Shown here: positions 54,757 through 63,854 of the stretch, one piece after another | How the letters are laid out: each line of letters begins with the position of its first letter | Numbering within the stretch: the first letter of the stretch is position 1 | From: Funiculus sociatus GB2-C1 | Lineage (GTDB): Bacteria > Cyanobacteriota > Cyanobacteriia > Cyanobacteriales > FACHB-T130 | Reading direction: 5' to 3' | DNA length: 64,000 bases | Assembly: GCF_039962115.1 (NCBI RefSeq) | Contig: NZ_JAMPKJ010000017.1 | Coordinates: forward strand, 1 to 64,000 | Made by a program: the position numbers and the translations under genes | Notes under the pieces: generated by a model | Databases searched by the model: none | What the model was told of the DNA's origin: nothing | Seen by the model: the letters and a program-made list of their open reading frames with translations, nothing else

Positions 54757-55458
54757 CTAGTTGTTATTATTGGAACCCAAAGTAGATATCGGTAAACACA
54801 GCAAATTATCTCCTTGTGTTCGGATTAATCCCTTTTGGCGTAACTTGCCCATTAACCGAGTCACGGTTACGCGAGTGGAACCAATAGCACTGCCAATTTG
54901 GGCATGAGTCAGAGGAAATGGCAGACAGTAACCGTTTTCATATGGTTCGCCGAATTCTTCAATTAACAGGGTCAAAAATCCCAAAAGTCGGTCAATTGTC
55001 CGCCTTTGTCCCAGCGTACTCAGCCACAGCAGCTTGCGCTGATGCTGATAGCGAAAGGCATCAAATACCTCTCGGCGAAAATGCGGCCAGTTGTCCAGGT
55101 CATGCCAGTACATCCACACCACAGAAGTTTGATCGACGTGGGCGTAAGCCTGGAGTGTAAATGGTGACTGCGCCACAATTTCAAATGGCTGTCCGGCACC
55201 AACAAAGCCTAAAAAAGCTTCTTCTGGACTCAAACGCATGGCTTTAGCAGCAGAATTACTGGTGGTAGCAGTAATTTGAGCTGTACCTACCAAGCGGATA
55301 GCACCCCTCTGCACTAAATACAACAGTCCTGGTCTGGCCGGAATCCGTTCGTCTTTGGTGAAAGTTCGATATCGATAATGTTCCTGCGCCCAGTCAAGAA
55401 TTCTTTGCCAGGTTAAAAAGGGGCGAGATACCTCTGATGTGGAGGATGGTGAATGCAT
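54757..55458 (-). CDS. Crp/Fnr-family transcriptional regulator
   Basis: The 233-residue protein has a cyclic-nucleotide-type beta-barrel domain (about 20-125) and a C-terminal helix-turn-helix with LTHAQIGSAIGSTRVTVTRLMGKLRQKGLI, a typical Crp recognition helix. I cannot assign an effector. It differs from NtcA in the effector domain. The gene is divergent from the DALR protein gene at 55631. Confidence 0.88.
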   Translation of the reverse strand: MHSPSSTSEVSRPFLTWQRILDWAQEHYRYRTFTKDERIPARPGLLYLVQRGAIRLVGTAQITATTSNSAAKAMRLSPEEAFLGFVGAGQPFEIVAQSPFTLQAYAHVDQTSVVWMYWHDLDNWPHFRREVFDAFRYQHQRKLLWLSTLGQRRTIDRLLGFLTLLIEEFGEPYENGYCLPFPLTHAQIGSAIGSTRVTVTRLMGKLRQKGLIRTQGDNLLCLPISTLGSNNNN

Positions 55459-55630
55459 ATAACGCAGCGATAATCTTTTATAGATTCTACCAAGATTTCA
55501 ATGTAGCAAAAAATACTTGCTGCGGCTTCAGCTAAAATTAGAAATTATTCTCAAATAACTCTTCCATTAGATAGACGTAAAAACGATACTGATAATTAGG
55601 TTACGCCATTACAAACCTGCGAGGATCAAG

Positions 55631-56536
55631 GTGAGTTTATCAAACATTGGCTGCGCTAGTCTTCAGCATCTGCTGATTATTCAGCTACAGACAGCTATCG
55701 GTTTGTACAGAGAAAGAGAAACTTTGTATACACAAGCACAACAATTGTCTACAGCTGAGGAAAATTTGTCTTTGAGTGTTGGGTTGATGGCTGGGGAGGC
55801 AATTCCTTTAAAGCGATTTTGGCATACGGGCATTCTATACAGGTCGAGCGTAGCGCTGAAACTTGCACCCCTGTGGAACCTGCCAGCTCTGGAAATTGCT
55901 GCTGGCTTGGCTAAATATCTCTGTGCCACTACCGATACAAATCAGGAAAATATAACTTTACAAAGTTTTACAATTCAAGTTACTCCTCCCGGTTTAATTG
56001 AATTCCAACTAACCGATCGGGGAATGGCACTTTGCTTGCAGTTCTTGGTGAACAGAGACAGTGGGCAATTCCCAATTCCCAATTCCCAATTCCCAATTCC
56101 CAATTCCCAATCCTTATCAAGTTTCCCTATACAGTACGCCCATGCTCGTTGCTGCTCTCTGCTGCGCTTAGGAGAGCGGGAAGGTTTAATCCGGCTAGGT
56201 GTTCCGGCTCTGAGGATAGTCGAGCCAGACGTGATTCCTTGGCTGAATGAAGATTCCGTCCGCTTAGTTGATCCAACAGAACGCTCTTTGATTGCTCAGG
56301 TGCTGGGGTTGTTAGATGAATTGGACGGATGGGGTCAACCCGACTGGGTGAAACTGGCGATCGCTTTGAGTCAAACTTGGGAAAGCTTCTACCGTGAGTG
56401 TCGCATTTTTGGTGAAGTGAAGACCCAGACACCGCATCTGGCTCAAGCCAGATTAGGTTTAGTGGCGGCTACTGGCTCCATTTTGCGATCGCTGTTGCAA
56501 AATCGGTTATTCATCCTAGCACCGACAGAACTTTGA
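55631..56536 (+). CDS. Stand-alone DALR (ArgRS anticodon-binding) domain protein
   Basis: The 301-residue protein starts at GTG with a good GAGG ribosome-binding site. Its C-terminal half resembles the DALR anticodon-binding domain of arginyl-tRNA synthetase (IQYAHARCCSLLRLGEREG ... ARLGLVAATGSILRSLLQN). No catalytic domain is present. A role in tRNA binding is inferred from the fold. A heptamer stretch coded at 56062-56111 adds residues NSQFPIPNSQ between the halves. Confidence 0.7.
   Translation: MSLSNIGCASLQHLLIIQLQTAIGLYRERETLYTQAQQLSTAEENLSLSVGLMAGEAIPLKRFWHTGILYRSSVALKLAPLWNLPALEIAAGLAKYLCATTDTNQENITLQSFTIQVTPPGLIEFQLTDRGMALCLQFLVNRDSGQFPIPNSQFPIPNSQSLSSFPIQYAHARCCSLLRLGEREGLIRLGVPALRIVEPDVIPWLNEDSVRLVDPTERSLIAQVLGLLDELDGWGQPDWVKLAIALSQTWESFYRECRIFGEVKTQTPHLAQARLGLVAATGSILRSLLQNRLFILAPTEL
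56062..56111 (+). repeat. In-frame TTCCCAA heptamer run
   Basis: Six or seven copies of the heptamer TTCCCAA encode a low-complexity stretch of FPIPNSQ units inside the DALR protein at about residues 145-160. Confidence 0.8.
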
Positions 56537-56638
56537 TCGGAAAAAAGTATACCTAAAGGTAGAAAATTTGCTCAAGGGGAGTGACAAATTAAATTAAGTC
56601 GAATACTATTGCTCTTGTGTGAGGAGCGAACCAGATAG

Positions 56639-56678
56639 GGGAACCGAGACGAAACACGGCCAGTCGTCGGTTCCCTTT
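56639..56678 (+). terminator. Probable terminator hairpin
   Basis: GGGAACCGA and TCGGTTCCC form a perfect 9-bp stem with a 19-base loop, followed by TTTCT. It lies about 100 bases after the DALR gene. Confidence 0.5.
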
Positions 56679-56734
56679 CTGATTTGTAGGGTAAGAATTA
56701 AAAATAAAGCAATTCAATGGTTGGATGACATAAA

Positions 56735-56812
56735 TAGTAGGAGCATAGCAATGCCATGCCCCTACCGAAGGTAAGAACTGCCATATATTCCACCCAACTG
56801 AGAAACGCTATA
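56735..56812. repeat. Dispersed repeat, TATAGCG family
   Basis: It contains AGCATAGCAATGCCATGCC and the end TTCCACCCAACTGAGAAACG followed by CTATA. It matches 7128-7216 in order and ends. Confidence 0.65.
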
Positions 56813-56879
56813 AAAATTGAAGAGAATTTAAAGGGATGGGCGGGCAAGATGCCCACCTGACCAGAATCGAAAGATATTT

Positions 56880-57755
56880 TTAAAGTAGGAACTTCTCAAT
56901 TGCGGTAGCAGCACCGTCTTGCTCAACACTGGGAGCTACCCAAGTAGCGATCGCTTGAACGTCTGCGGGTGCATTACCCATCGCTACACCAATTCCAGCG
57001 TATTCCAGCATCTCGAAATCATTAAAATTATCCCCAATGGCCATCACATTACTGGCTTCCAGTCCCAGTATCTCTTCAGCTAAGTAGCGCACCGCCGTTC
57101 CTTTATTAACGCTGGGGTGAGTTGCTTCAAAGAAAGTCGCCACCGATGTAGTTAAGTACAGTTCAGCCGGGGTGTAACGCGATCGCAACGTACCCATCAG
57201 GTTGTCAATTACGGCAGTATCCTCACACAGAGCCAAAACTTTCGTCGGTTCAGTATTTAAAACGTTACGCAGGTCGCCTACAGCGATAGGCTGGATACCA
57301 GAACGCTCTGAGTAAGCTTGTGTAGCTGGCGTAATTTCCCGGACATAAAGCTGGTCGTTGATATAGAAGTGGATAGAAAGTAGCGATCGCAACTCTGGTT
57401 CCTCAAAGTAATCCAACAACTGCAACACTAATGGTTTAGAGACAGGACAATGCCTGAGAACTTGGTTTTGTGCAGGATCTTGAATCCATGCCCCTTGATA
57501 CGCCATCACAGGCAGCGTCGAGCCGACTTGCTGATGGAAGCGCAAAGTAGAACGATACATCCTCCCAGTCGCGATCGCTATCTGAATGCCCTTCGCCTGG
57601 GCGGCACGAATCGCCTGGAGTACAGGTTCCCGGATATCGTTGGATACACCAGCAATGGTGCCATCGATGTCTAGCACCAGTAATCGAATAGCATCAGAGT
57701 TTACACTGGGCAAGCTTCCCGCACTTACCTGGTTAGCAGAAGAAGGTTTTGGCAT
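56880..57755 (-). CDS. Cof-type HAD-superfamily phosphatase
   Basis: The 291-residue protein has HAD motif I VLDIDGTIAGVSNDI (catalytic Asp pair), motif II IATGRMYRS and motif IV GDNFNDFEMLEYAG. The large cap domain between motifs II and III is type C2B, as in Cof-like sugar phosphatases. The substrate is unknown. The first 20 residues are an extra polar leader. Confidence 0.9.
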   Translation of the reverse strand: MPKPSSANQVSAGSLPSVNSDAIRLLVLDIDGTIAGVSNDIREPVLQAIRAAQAKGIQIAIATGRMYRSTLRFHQQVGSTLPVMAYQGAWIQDPAQNQVLRHCPVSKPLVLQLLDYFEEPELRSLLSIHFYINDQLYVREITPATQAYSERSGIQPIAVGDLRNVLNTEPTKVLALCEDTAVIDNLMGTLRSRYTPAELYLTTSVATFFEATHPSVNKGTAVRYLAEEILGLEASNVMAIGDNFNDFEMLEYAGIGVAMGNAPADVQAIATWVAPSVEQDGAATAIEKFLL

Positions 57756-57840
57756 AAGTTGTTAATTATTCCTTGTTCGTTGTTAGAGTAACCAAACCTC
57801 TGAAAACTAACAACTAAAAACTAATAACTCCTTAAAGGCC

Positions 57841-58812
57841 ATGACCGAGGCAAAAAATCGCTTTCGTGCCAGTCGTCGGGTTTTATATGTCACCCTTTGG
57901 CTTACATTGTTCATTTTGTCAGTCAAAGTTTCAGCCGCATGGGTGACGCAAAGTCTCAGTCTCTTAGCAGAGTCGCTGCATACCCTGATTACCAGCTTCA
58001 GTACCCTACTGAGTTTGCTCGCCGTTGCTGCACCTAACCGTCTGGCAGGGCGCGAAATCTATGGTCATAGCAAACTGGAAAGCTCAGCAACACTAATACT
58101 GGTGGCATTTTTGGGCTTTGCCTGTACAAATTTATTGGGGATGTCCGCCCAGCAACTGATAGCTGTCACTAATGCAGCCGATCTACCATTTCCCACCCGG
58201 GTAAGTCTACCCCTGATTCAAATCCTATCCGCACTTGCAGGCGTTACTATCCTCTTGGCTTTCTTAAACATCCACCAAGCCAAAGTGTTGAATAGCCCTA
58301 CCCTACGTTTCAATGCTAACCAGCTGCTCAAGGATGTGTTGCTGACACTCGCCGTGGTGCTGTGTTTAGTAGGAGTTTTGTGGGGTGTGTTCTGGCTGGA
58401 TCTGCTGCTGGCAGTTTTATTGGTAATCCAGACAGTGAGAAGTTGTTGGTACATGGTGAACTGGCAGTTACCACTGATGGTGCAACAAAGCGCGATCGCT
58501 CCTGAAGTTTTGGCTCAAATTGCCCGTCAGGTTGGCGGTGTCACCCACTGCTACCACATTGAGTCGCGGGGAATTGTGGGGCGCTTAGTATTTGTACAGA
58601 TGCACCTGATTCTGCATCCAGACTTTGTGGAAGTTGCCTCCCAGATTGCCGAACGTATCGAATTAGCCATTAGAGAACGCTACGGCCCCATTCAAGCCAT
58701 CTTCTACATTGATGACTATCTGCGAGAGCCTCCCGGCACCAGTCTGCCAAATCAGCCCTCAGAGGTCGATGGTAGAAGCGATCGCCACGATGAGACACAC
58801 AGCCAAAATTAA
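57841..58812 (+). CDS. Cation diffusion facilitator-like transporter
   Basis: The 323-residue protein has six membrane helices and the CDF layout with a C-terminal cytoplasmic domain (HYHIESRGIVGRLVFVQMHL type). In helix 2 the usual metal site H/D-x3-D reads ESLHTLIT, so the second Asp is Thr. In helix 5 the corresponding site reads ANQLLKD, with Gln in place of the usual His. Metal transport is therefore uncertain. It is 85 bases from the divergent HAD gene. Confidence 0.8.
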   Translation: MTEAKNRFRASRRVLYVTLWLTLFILSVKVSAAWVTQSLSLLAESLHTLITSFSTLLSLLAVAAPNRLAGREIYGHSKLESSATLILVAFLGFACTNLLGMSAQQLIAVTNAADLPFPTRVSLPLIQILSALAGVTILLAFLNIHQAKVLNSPTLRFNANQLLKDVLLTLAVVLCLVGVLWGVFWLDLLLAVLLVIQTVRSCWYMVNWQLPLMVQQSAIAPEVLAQIARQVGGVTHCYHIESRGIVGRLVFVQMHLILHPDFVEVASQIAERIELAIRERYGPIQAIFYIDDYLREPPGTSLPNQPSEVDGRSDRHDETHSQN

Positions 58813-59434
58813 TTGAGCATCAGTTCAACTAAAACACCGAATTATTACTGATTCGCGTCAGGACTGCATTGCTGCGCTTATCGCGTAGCAAGCTCTGCCT
58901 CGTGCGTATCGCCAATTTATGCTTGCGTTTTCAGCTCAGGAGAAGCAATTATTCCAGTCTGGATAACACCCATTTCTAGTGTTTGACACTTGTTGAACAA
59001 AAAGTATTATCCGCAAAAACTCTTACAACTTCTCAGCAAATTTACTGATATTTCTTAGATAAAAACTCTTTTTTCAGGAAACTGTCTCCCGCTAAAAAAT
59101 AAATATGAATTACTTTTACTGTAGTCAGCGAAATTACCGATGTTTTTTAAATAACGCTTTTCTTTAAACTGAGGAAATTACTGCTGGAAAAATCAATAAT
59201 AATCAGTAAATTAGTAAGTAGATTCGGGCTTTGCGTAAATGTCGAAAGAGTATGAAGAGTTAAACAAGACTTGCAAGACTTGTAGACATTCAACTGCAAA
59301 GTCAGATATTAATAGAGAAGAAAAGCAAATCACTTCAACATCGGTTCTCTAAAAAAAAATAACTCAATTTTTTTTTAGGTTATATGCCGATTAAATGAGG
59401 TGAAGTCGTTCATCGCCTTGGTAGAGGTACTTAA
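58813..59434. other. AT-rich leader region
   Basis: About 620 bases hold no gene. A GCGCTTATCGCGTAGC-type spacer repeat lies near 58875. The last 200 bases are an AT-rich leader with A and T tracts and AGAGG before the PEP-CTERM gene start. Confidence 0.45.
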
Positions 59435-60286
59435 ATGAAAACCAAACTATTTACTACACTGTTTGCCGCTGCTGCTGCCCTGACCGGCGTCATCTCTGCA
59501 ACTGCTCCTGCATCCGCTCAAATTAACTGGGGTCCTAATTCTTTAGATAGCGCGCCTACAAAGAAGACATTGAGTCAATCTTCTGATGCTTTGAACATTC
59601 AAAATCTTTTGAAGGGCTTAAACACTCAGCTCAACAAGACTCAAGAGAAAAACGCATTCCCTGACTTAAGCCTTCTAGGAGGTAAATCGTTTGATCTGAG
59701 CAAGTTAACAGTGAAAAATAACACTGATATTCGCGCTTACTTTGTCAATGAAGGCGCGGATTATAACAATCAGTTGGGTTATCAAGCGCTTGACACTAAC
59801 GGCAACGTTGCCAAAGAAGGGCTGGCTTTTTGGGAACTCAACAGCACCGATAGCATTAGAGAAAACGACATTAGTTATACCAATCTCAAGCAAGGAGACT
59901 GGGTAAGCTTAGGCAGCTTCAGCAAAGGTACGACTCTGAATTTCCAGTTGAATGCCAATAGCTTATACGGCACACAAAACTCATACGGTATCTACAATTC
60001 TGTTTCTAGTGCTGCTAACCCAGATGGACTACAGCACGCCAAAGGCTATATGTTTGACTCTCGTTACCTAGTAGTTGGTTTCGAGGATTTGTATGGAGAT
60101 GGCAGCTGGACTGGCGTAACTCCAGCATCTGACCGCGACTTCAACGACACTGTGTTCATCGTCGATTTGGGTGAAGGCGGTTTTGCAAGCGTACCTGAGC
60201 CTTCTGCAACCTTAGCGCTAGCGGGAATGAGCCTTGTTGGTATGTTTGGGGTGCGTCGCCGCCGCAACAGCCAAATCAACGGCTAA
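59435..60286 (+). CDS. PEP-CTERM protein with DUF4114-type domain
   Basis: The 283-residue protein has a signal peptide (MKTKLFTTLFAAAAALTG, cut near ASA-QIN). Its C-terminus is the PEP-CTERM sorting signal: VPEPSATLALAG, a membrane helix and an Arg-rich tail (VRRRR). Before it lies VGFEDLYGDGSW ... SDRDFNDTVFIVD, the acidic DUF4114-type signature often linked to calcium-rich surface proteins. It is expected to be exported and processed by exosortase. AGAGG lies eight bases before the ATG. Confidence 0.85.
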   Translation: MKTKLFTTLFAAAAALTGVISATAPASAQINWGPNSLDSAPTKKTLSQSSDALNIQNLLKGLNTQLNKTQEKNAFPDLSLLGGKSFDLSKLTVKNNTDIRAYFVNEGADYNNQLGYQALDTNGNVAKEGLAFWELNSTDSIRENDISYTNLKQGDWVSLGSFSKGTTLNFQLNANSLYGTQNSYGIYNSVSSAANPDGLQHAKGYMFDSRYLVVGFEDLYGDGSWTGVTPASDRDFNDTVFIVDLGEGGFASVPEPSATLALAGMSLVGMFGVRRRRNSQING

Positions 60287-60344
60287 TCTGCTGATACATC
60301 GCTGATGTTTATGTAAGTTTGATTAGTCAACACCCATTTTTTCT

Positions 60345-60366
60345 AGCCTGCTGTTGCGGGCTTTTT
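60345..60366 (+). terminator. Terminator of the PEP-CTERM gene
   Basis: A 7-bp stem AGCCTGC / GCGGGCT with a four-base loop (one G-T pair) is followed by TTTTT. It lies about 60 bases after the PEP-CTERM stop codon. Confidence 0.65.
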
Positions 60367-60475
60367 CCATTAGAGGTAATATTTGCAGCCGCAGTAGGTA
60401 TGGTTGCCAGCAATCGCAGTCACCGCAACCAAGTTGATTAATTGGTTGTTGGAGCGTTCCTGAAGGATCTATAGT

Positions 60476-60512
60476 CAAAAAGCCGTTGAATATACCACTC
60501 AACGGCTTTTTG
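60476..60512. terminator. Strong symmetric terminator before polA
   Basis: CAAAAAGCCGTTGA and TCAACGGCTTTTTG form a perfect 14-bp stem with a nine-base loop, T tract on one side and A tract on the other. It insulates polA from upstream transcription. Confidence 0.8.
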
Positions 60513-60581
60513 CTGTGAATTATCAATCTGAACCATATAAAAAACCGAATAAGTTTGCAAGCGGCTAGATAAAATAAGGCT

Positions 60582-63500
60582 ATGTCTCAATCCACCTCTG
60601 CCTCATCCCAAAACCGACCTCTACTCATCCTAGTAGATGGTCACTCGTTAGCCTTCCGCTCCTACTTTGCGTTTGCCAAAAGTCGGGATGGGGGCTTAAA
60701 AACAAAAACAGGTATTCCTACGAGTGTCTGCTTTGGCTTCCTCAAGTCCTTGCTGGAGGTGATAGCATCTCAGCATCCGCAGGCGATCGCGATCGCATTT
60801 GACCTCGGCTTACCCACTTTCCGCCACGAAGCCGACGACACATACAAAGCCGACCGAGCCGAGACACCAGAAGATTTTATCACCGACCTAAAAAATCTCC
60901 ACGAACTTTTGGATGCCTTGAATCTACCGATTCTCACCTCTGGTGGCTATGAGGCAGATGATGTCTTGGGGACTTTGGCAGTTCGGGCAAGTGCTGCGGG
61001 TTACAGTGTCAAAATCGTTACAGGTGATAGAGATTTATTTCAACTGGTTGACACCGCAAAGGAAATTAACGTTTTATATCTCGGTCAAACCTTCTGGCAA
61101 CGCACCAGCACCGCAGGGCCAGTAGAATTTGGCCCAGAGGAAGTAAAACAGAAGCTAGGAATACTACCAGAGCAGGTTGTCGATTACAAAGCTCTCTGCG
61201 GAGATAGCTCCGATAACATCCCCGGCGTTAAGGGAATTGGCGACAAGACGGCGGTGAAGCTGCTTACAGATTATGGCTCTCTAGACGGGATTTATGCTTC
61301 CTTAGATGAGATTAAAGGAGCAGTCAAGCAGAAACTGGAAACTGGAAAACAAGAGGCCTATCGCTCCCAGCACTTGGCGAAAATAGTTCTTGATGTTCCT
61401 CTGGATTTTAGTTTAGAAGACTCCCATTTGAAGGGATTTGATGCCCCTGTCTTGAAGCAGCAGCTGGAAAAGCTAGAGTTAAACAAATTTTTAAGCAAAA
61501 TCAGCGAAATCCAGCTAGCGTTTGGTGGTACAGATGAGGAACCTAATGTAGAGCAGGTTTCTAGCTTGCTAGAGGAAAAGGGTGGGCAGAAACCAGAGGA
61601 TGCTCAACTGGAAGATGAAGACGGCGACCTGTGGTTTTTCAGTGCAGCGGACACCGAAGCGGCTGCAAAGACAGACAAAAATGCTGCTAGCACGATTACA
61701 CCCCAAATTATTGATACTCCAGAAAAACTAACTCAACTGGTAAACCAGCTGAAAACTTGTACTGACTCAGCTTCGCCTGTGGCTTGGGATACGGAAACTG
61801 ATTCCCTAGAGCCGCGAGATGCTTCTTTAGTGGGGATTGGCTGCTGTTGGGGAACCGAACAATCGGAAATTGCCTACATCCCTACTGCACATAAATCAGG
61901 CTCAAACCTGGATAAAACAACTGTTTTAGAAGCTTTGCGTCCAATTTTGGAAAGTAATGATTATCCCAAAACGTTGCAAAATGCCAAGTTTGACCGCTTG
62001 GTATTACGCTTTCAGGGAATTAAGCTTTCCGGAGTCATCTTTGACACGATGCTTGCTAGTTACGTACTAAATCCAGAAGATAGCCACAACCTCGGCGATT
62101 TAGTTCTGCGCTACTTGGGGCTACAAATAAGTAATTATACGGATGTAGTGCCAAAAGGCAAGAATATTGCCGATCTGGATATTCAGACTGTAGCTTACTA
62201 CTGCGGGATGCAGGTTTATGCAACATTCCAGTTGGTGCCAAAACTAAGAGAAAAACTGAAGCAAGTTGAAGCTCTCCACAAGCTGCTGCTGGAAGTAGAA
62301 CAACCTCTAGAACCAGTCTTAGCCCAGATGGAATACACGGGCATCCGGATTGATGTGGGATATCTCAAAGAACTCTCGCAACAGATGGAACCAGATTTAG
62401 AGGCGATTAAGCAGAAAGCTTATAACTCCGTACCCCGTAATATCTTCAATGAGTACGTCGAAAAACTCTTGTCACAGTTGGAACCAGATTTTGAGGCGGT
62501 TAAGCAGAAAAAATACGACTCTGTAGCCAGTCCTATTTTTAAGGCTTATCTCAAAAAAACCTCACAAAGCAAGGAAACGGATTTAGCAGCGATTAGGCAA
62601 AAAGTTTACGAGACCGAACCCAGCGTTATTTTAAATTTGAACTCGCCTGCTCAGTTGAGTGAATTGCTGTTTGAGATAGTCAAGCTGGAAAAAAAGAAGT
62701 CTCGCAAAACCCCAACAGGGCTTTACTCCACCGATGTCTCCGTTTTGGAAAAATTGCAAGGAGATCATCCAATTATTGATGCTCTCTTAGAGTACCGCAC
62801 CCTATACAAGCTTTATTCTACCTATGTGGAAGCGATACCAAAGCTGGTGCGTAGCGATACTCAGCGAGTACATACTGATTTCAATCAGGCGCTTACTGAT
62901 ACTGGGCGGCTGTCTTCTTCTAATCCAAATTTACAGAATATTCCCATCGGCACGGAATTTAGTCGGCGGATTCGCAGAGCATTTTTACCAGAACCGGGTT
63001 GGTTACTGCTTGCTGCTGACTATTCGCAAATCGAGTTGCGAATTTTGGCTCACCTGAGCAAAGAGCCAGTGTTAGTTGAAGCATATCGGCAAAATGAGGA
63101 TATCCACAGCGTTACTGCTCGGCTGTTATTTGAGAAGGACACAATAACATCCGAGGAACGCCGCTTAGGGAAGATTATAAACTTCGGCGTGATTTACGGG
63201 ATGGGTGCGGCGCGGTTTGCGCGGGAAGCTGGAGTAAAGGCGACAGAGGGTAGACTGTTTATCGATCGCTTCAACGAGCGTTATCGCAAAGTTTTTGATT
63301 ATTTGGAGCAAGTCAAGAGGGAAGCGATCGCGCACGGCTACGTTGAAACTATTTTAGGTCGTCGTCGCTACTTTAATTTCGAGGGCGGCAGTCTCCGCAA
63401 GCTCAAAGGTAGCAACCCGGATGATATCAAACTTGATGAATTCCGGCGGTTAGGACAATCTGATGCCCAACTTTTGCGAGCAGCTGCTAACGCACCGATT

Positions 63501-63737
63501 CAGGGTTCTAGCGCCGATATCATCAAAATTGCGATGGCGCAATTGCACGAAGTTTTACAGAATTATCAGGCACGTTTGCTGTTACAAGTTCACGATGAAT
63601 TAGTGTTTGAAGTTCCTCCCTCGGAGTGGGAAGAATTACAGATGAAGATTCGTTCCACAATGGAAAATGCTGTTTCTTTGAGCGTTCCTCTATTAGTTGA
63701 TGTTCGTGCTGGACAAAACTGGATGGAAACGAAGTAA
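60582..63737 (+). CDS. polA: DNA polymerase I
   Basis: The 1051-residue protein has the 5'-nuclease domain (LILVDGHSLAFRSYFAF; GYEADDVLGT; VTGDRDLFQL), the 3'-5' exonuclease domain and the family-A polymerase domain with motifs A (LLAADYSQIELRILAHLS), B (RRLGKIINFGVIYG) and C (QVHDELVFEVP). It fills gaps and removes RNA primers. In the exonuclease, Asp403, Glu405 and Asp471 are present. The position of the third motif reads YCGMQ (Gln544), where E. coli has YAAED with a metal-binding Asp, so proofreading may be weak or absent. A 31-residue unit occurs three times just after (residues 594-686), in the thumb-base helix before LNLNSPAQL. Confidence 0.95.
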   Translation: MSQSTSASSQNRPLLILVDGHSLAFRSYFAFAKSRDGGLKTKTGIPTSVCFGFLKSLLEVIASQHPQAIAIAFDLGLPTFRHEADDTYKADRAETPEDFITDLKNLHELLDALNLPILTSGGYEADDVLGTLAVRASAAGYSVKIVTGDRDLFQLVDTAKEINVLYLGQTFWQRTSTAGPVEFGPEEVKQKLGILPEQVVDYKALCGDSSDNIPGVKGIGDKTAVKLLTDYGSLDGIYASLDEIKGAVKQKLETGKQEAYRSQHLAKIVLDVPLDFSLEDSHLKGFDAPVLKQQLEKLELNKFLSKISEIQLAFGGTDEEPNVEQVSSLLEEKGGQKPEDAQLEDEDGDLWFFSAADTEAAAKTDKNAASTITPQIIDTPEKLTQLVNQLKTCTDSASPVAWDTETDSLEPRDASLVGIGCCWGTEQSEIAYIPTAHKSGSNLDKTTVLEALRPILESNDYPKTLQNAKFDRLVLRFQGIKLSGVIFDTMLASYVLNPEDSHNLGDLVLRYLGLQISNYTDVVPKGKNIADLDIQTVAYYCGMQVYATFQLVPKLREKLKQVEALHKLLLEVEQPLEPVLAQMEYTGIRIDVGYLKELSQQMEPDLEAIKQKAYNSVPRNIFNEYVEKLLSQLEPDFEAVKQKKYDSVASPIFKAYLKKTSQSKETDLAAIRQKVYETEPSVILNLNSPAQLSELLFEIVKLEKKKSRKTPTGLYSTDVSVLEKLQGDHPIIDALLEYRTLYKLYSTYVEAIPKLVRSDTQRVHTDFNQALTDTGRLSSSNPNLQNIPIGTEFSRRIRRAFLPEPGWLLLAADYSQIELRILAHLSKEPVLVEAYRQNEDIHSVTARLLFEKDTITSEERRLGKIINFGVIYGMGAARFAREAGVKATEGRLFIDRFNERYRKVFDYLEQVKREAIAHGYVETILGRRRYFNFEGGSLRKLKGSNPDDIKLDEFRRLGQSDAQLLRAAANAPIQGSSADIIKIAMAQLHEVLQNYQARLLLQVHDELVFEVPPSEWEELQMKIRSTMENAVSLSVPLLVDVRAGQNWMETK
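62361..62639 (+). repeat. Triplicated 93-base unit within polA
   Basis: Three in-frame units of 93 bases encode 31-residue copies that begin YLKELSQQMEPDLEAIKQK, YVEKLLSQLEPDFEAVKQK and YLKKTSQSKETDLAAIRQK. The copies are diverged at the DNA level, so the duplication is not recent. Confidence 0.88.
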
Positions 63738-63756
63738 ATCTACATCTATAATTAAA

Positions 63757-63854
63757 TATAGCGTTTCTTGATCGCATGAGTTACACCAAAACTCCTACGA
63801 TAGCAAGCATTCCAACCTGTCAGTTTGTACCTCGGTAGATTGAGAACCGCTATA
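63757..63854. repeat. Dispersed repeat, TATAGCG family
   Basis: The 98-base segment begins TATAGCGTTTCTT and ends AGAACCGCTATA, so its ends are inverted copies with an indel (TATAGCGTTTCT against TATAGCGGTTCT). It follows polA by 19 bases. The rest of the window to 64000 holds no gene that I can see. Confidence 0.6.

Larger units (their letters stand above)
56537..56879. other. Intergenic region between convergent genes
   Basis: It contains a hairpin at 56639-56678 and a dispersed repeat at 56735-56812, listed separately, and no gene. Confidence 0.5.

Noticed and set aside
60323-60526. 67-codon minus-strand frame before polA
   Set aside because: It consists largely of two terminator hairpins and their surroundings.
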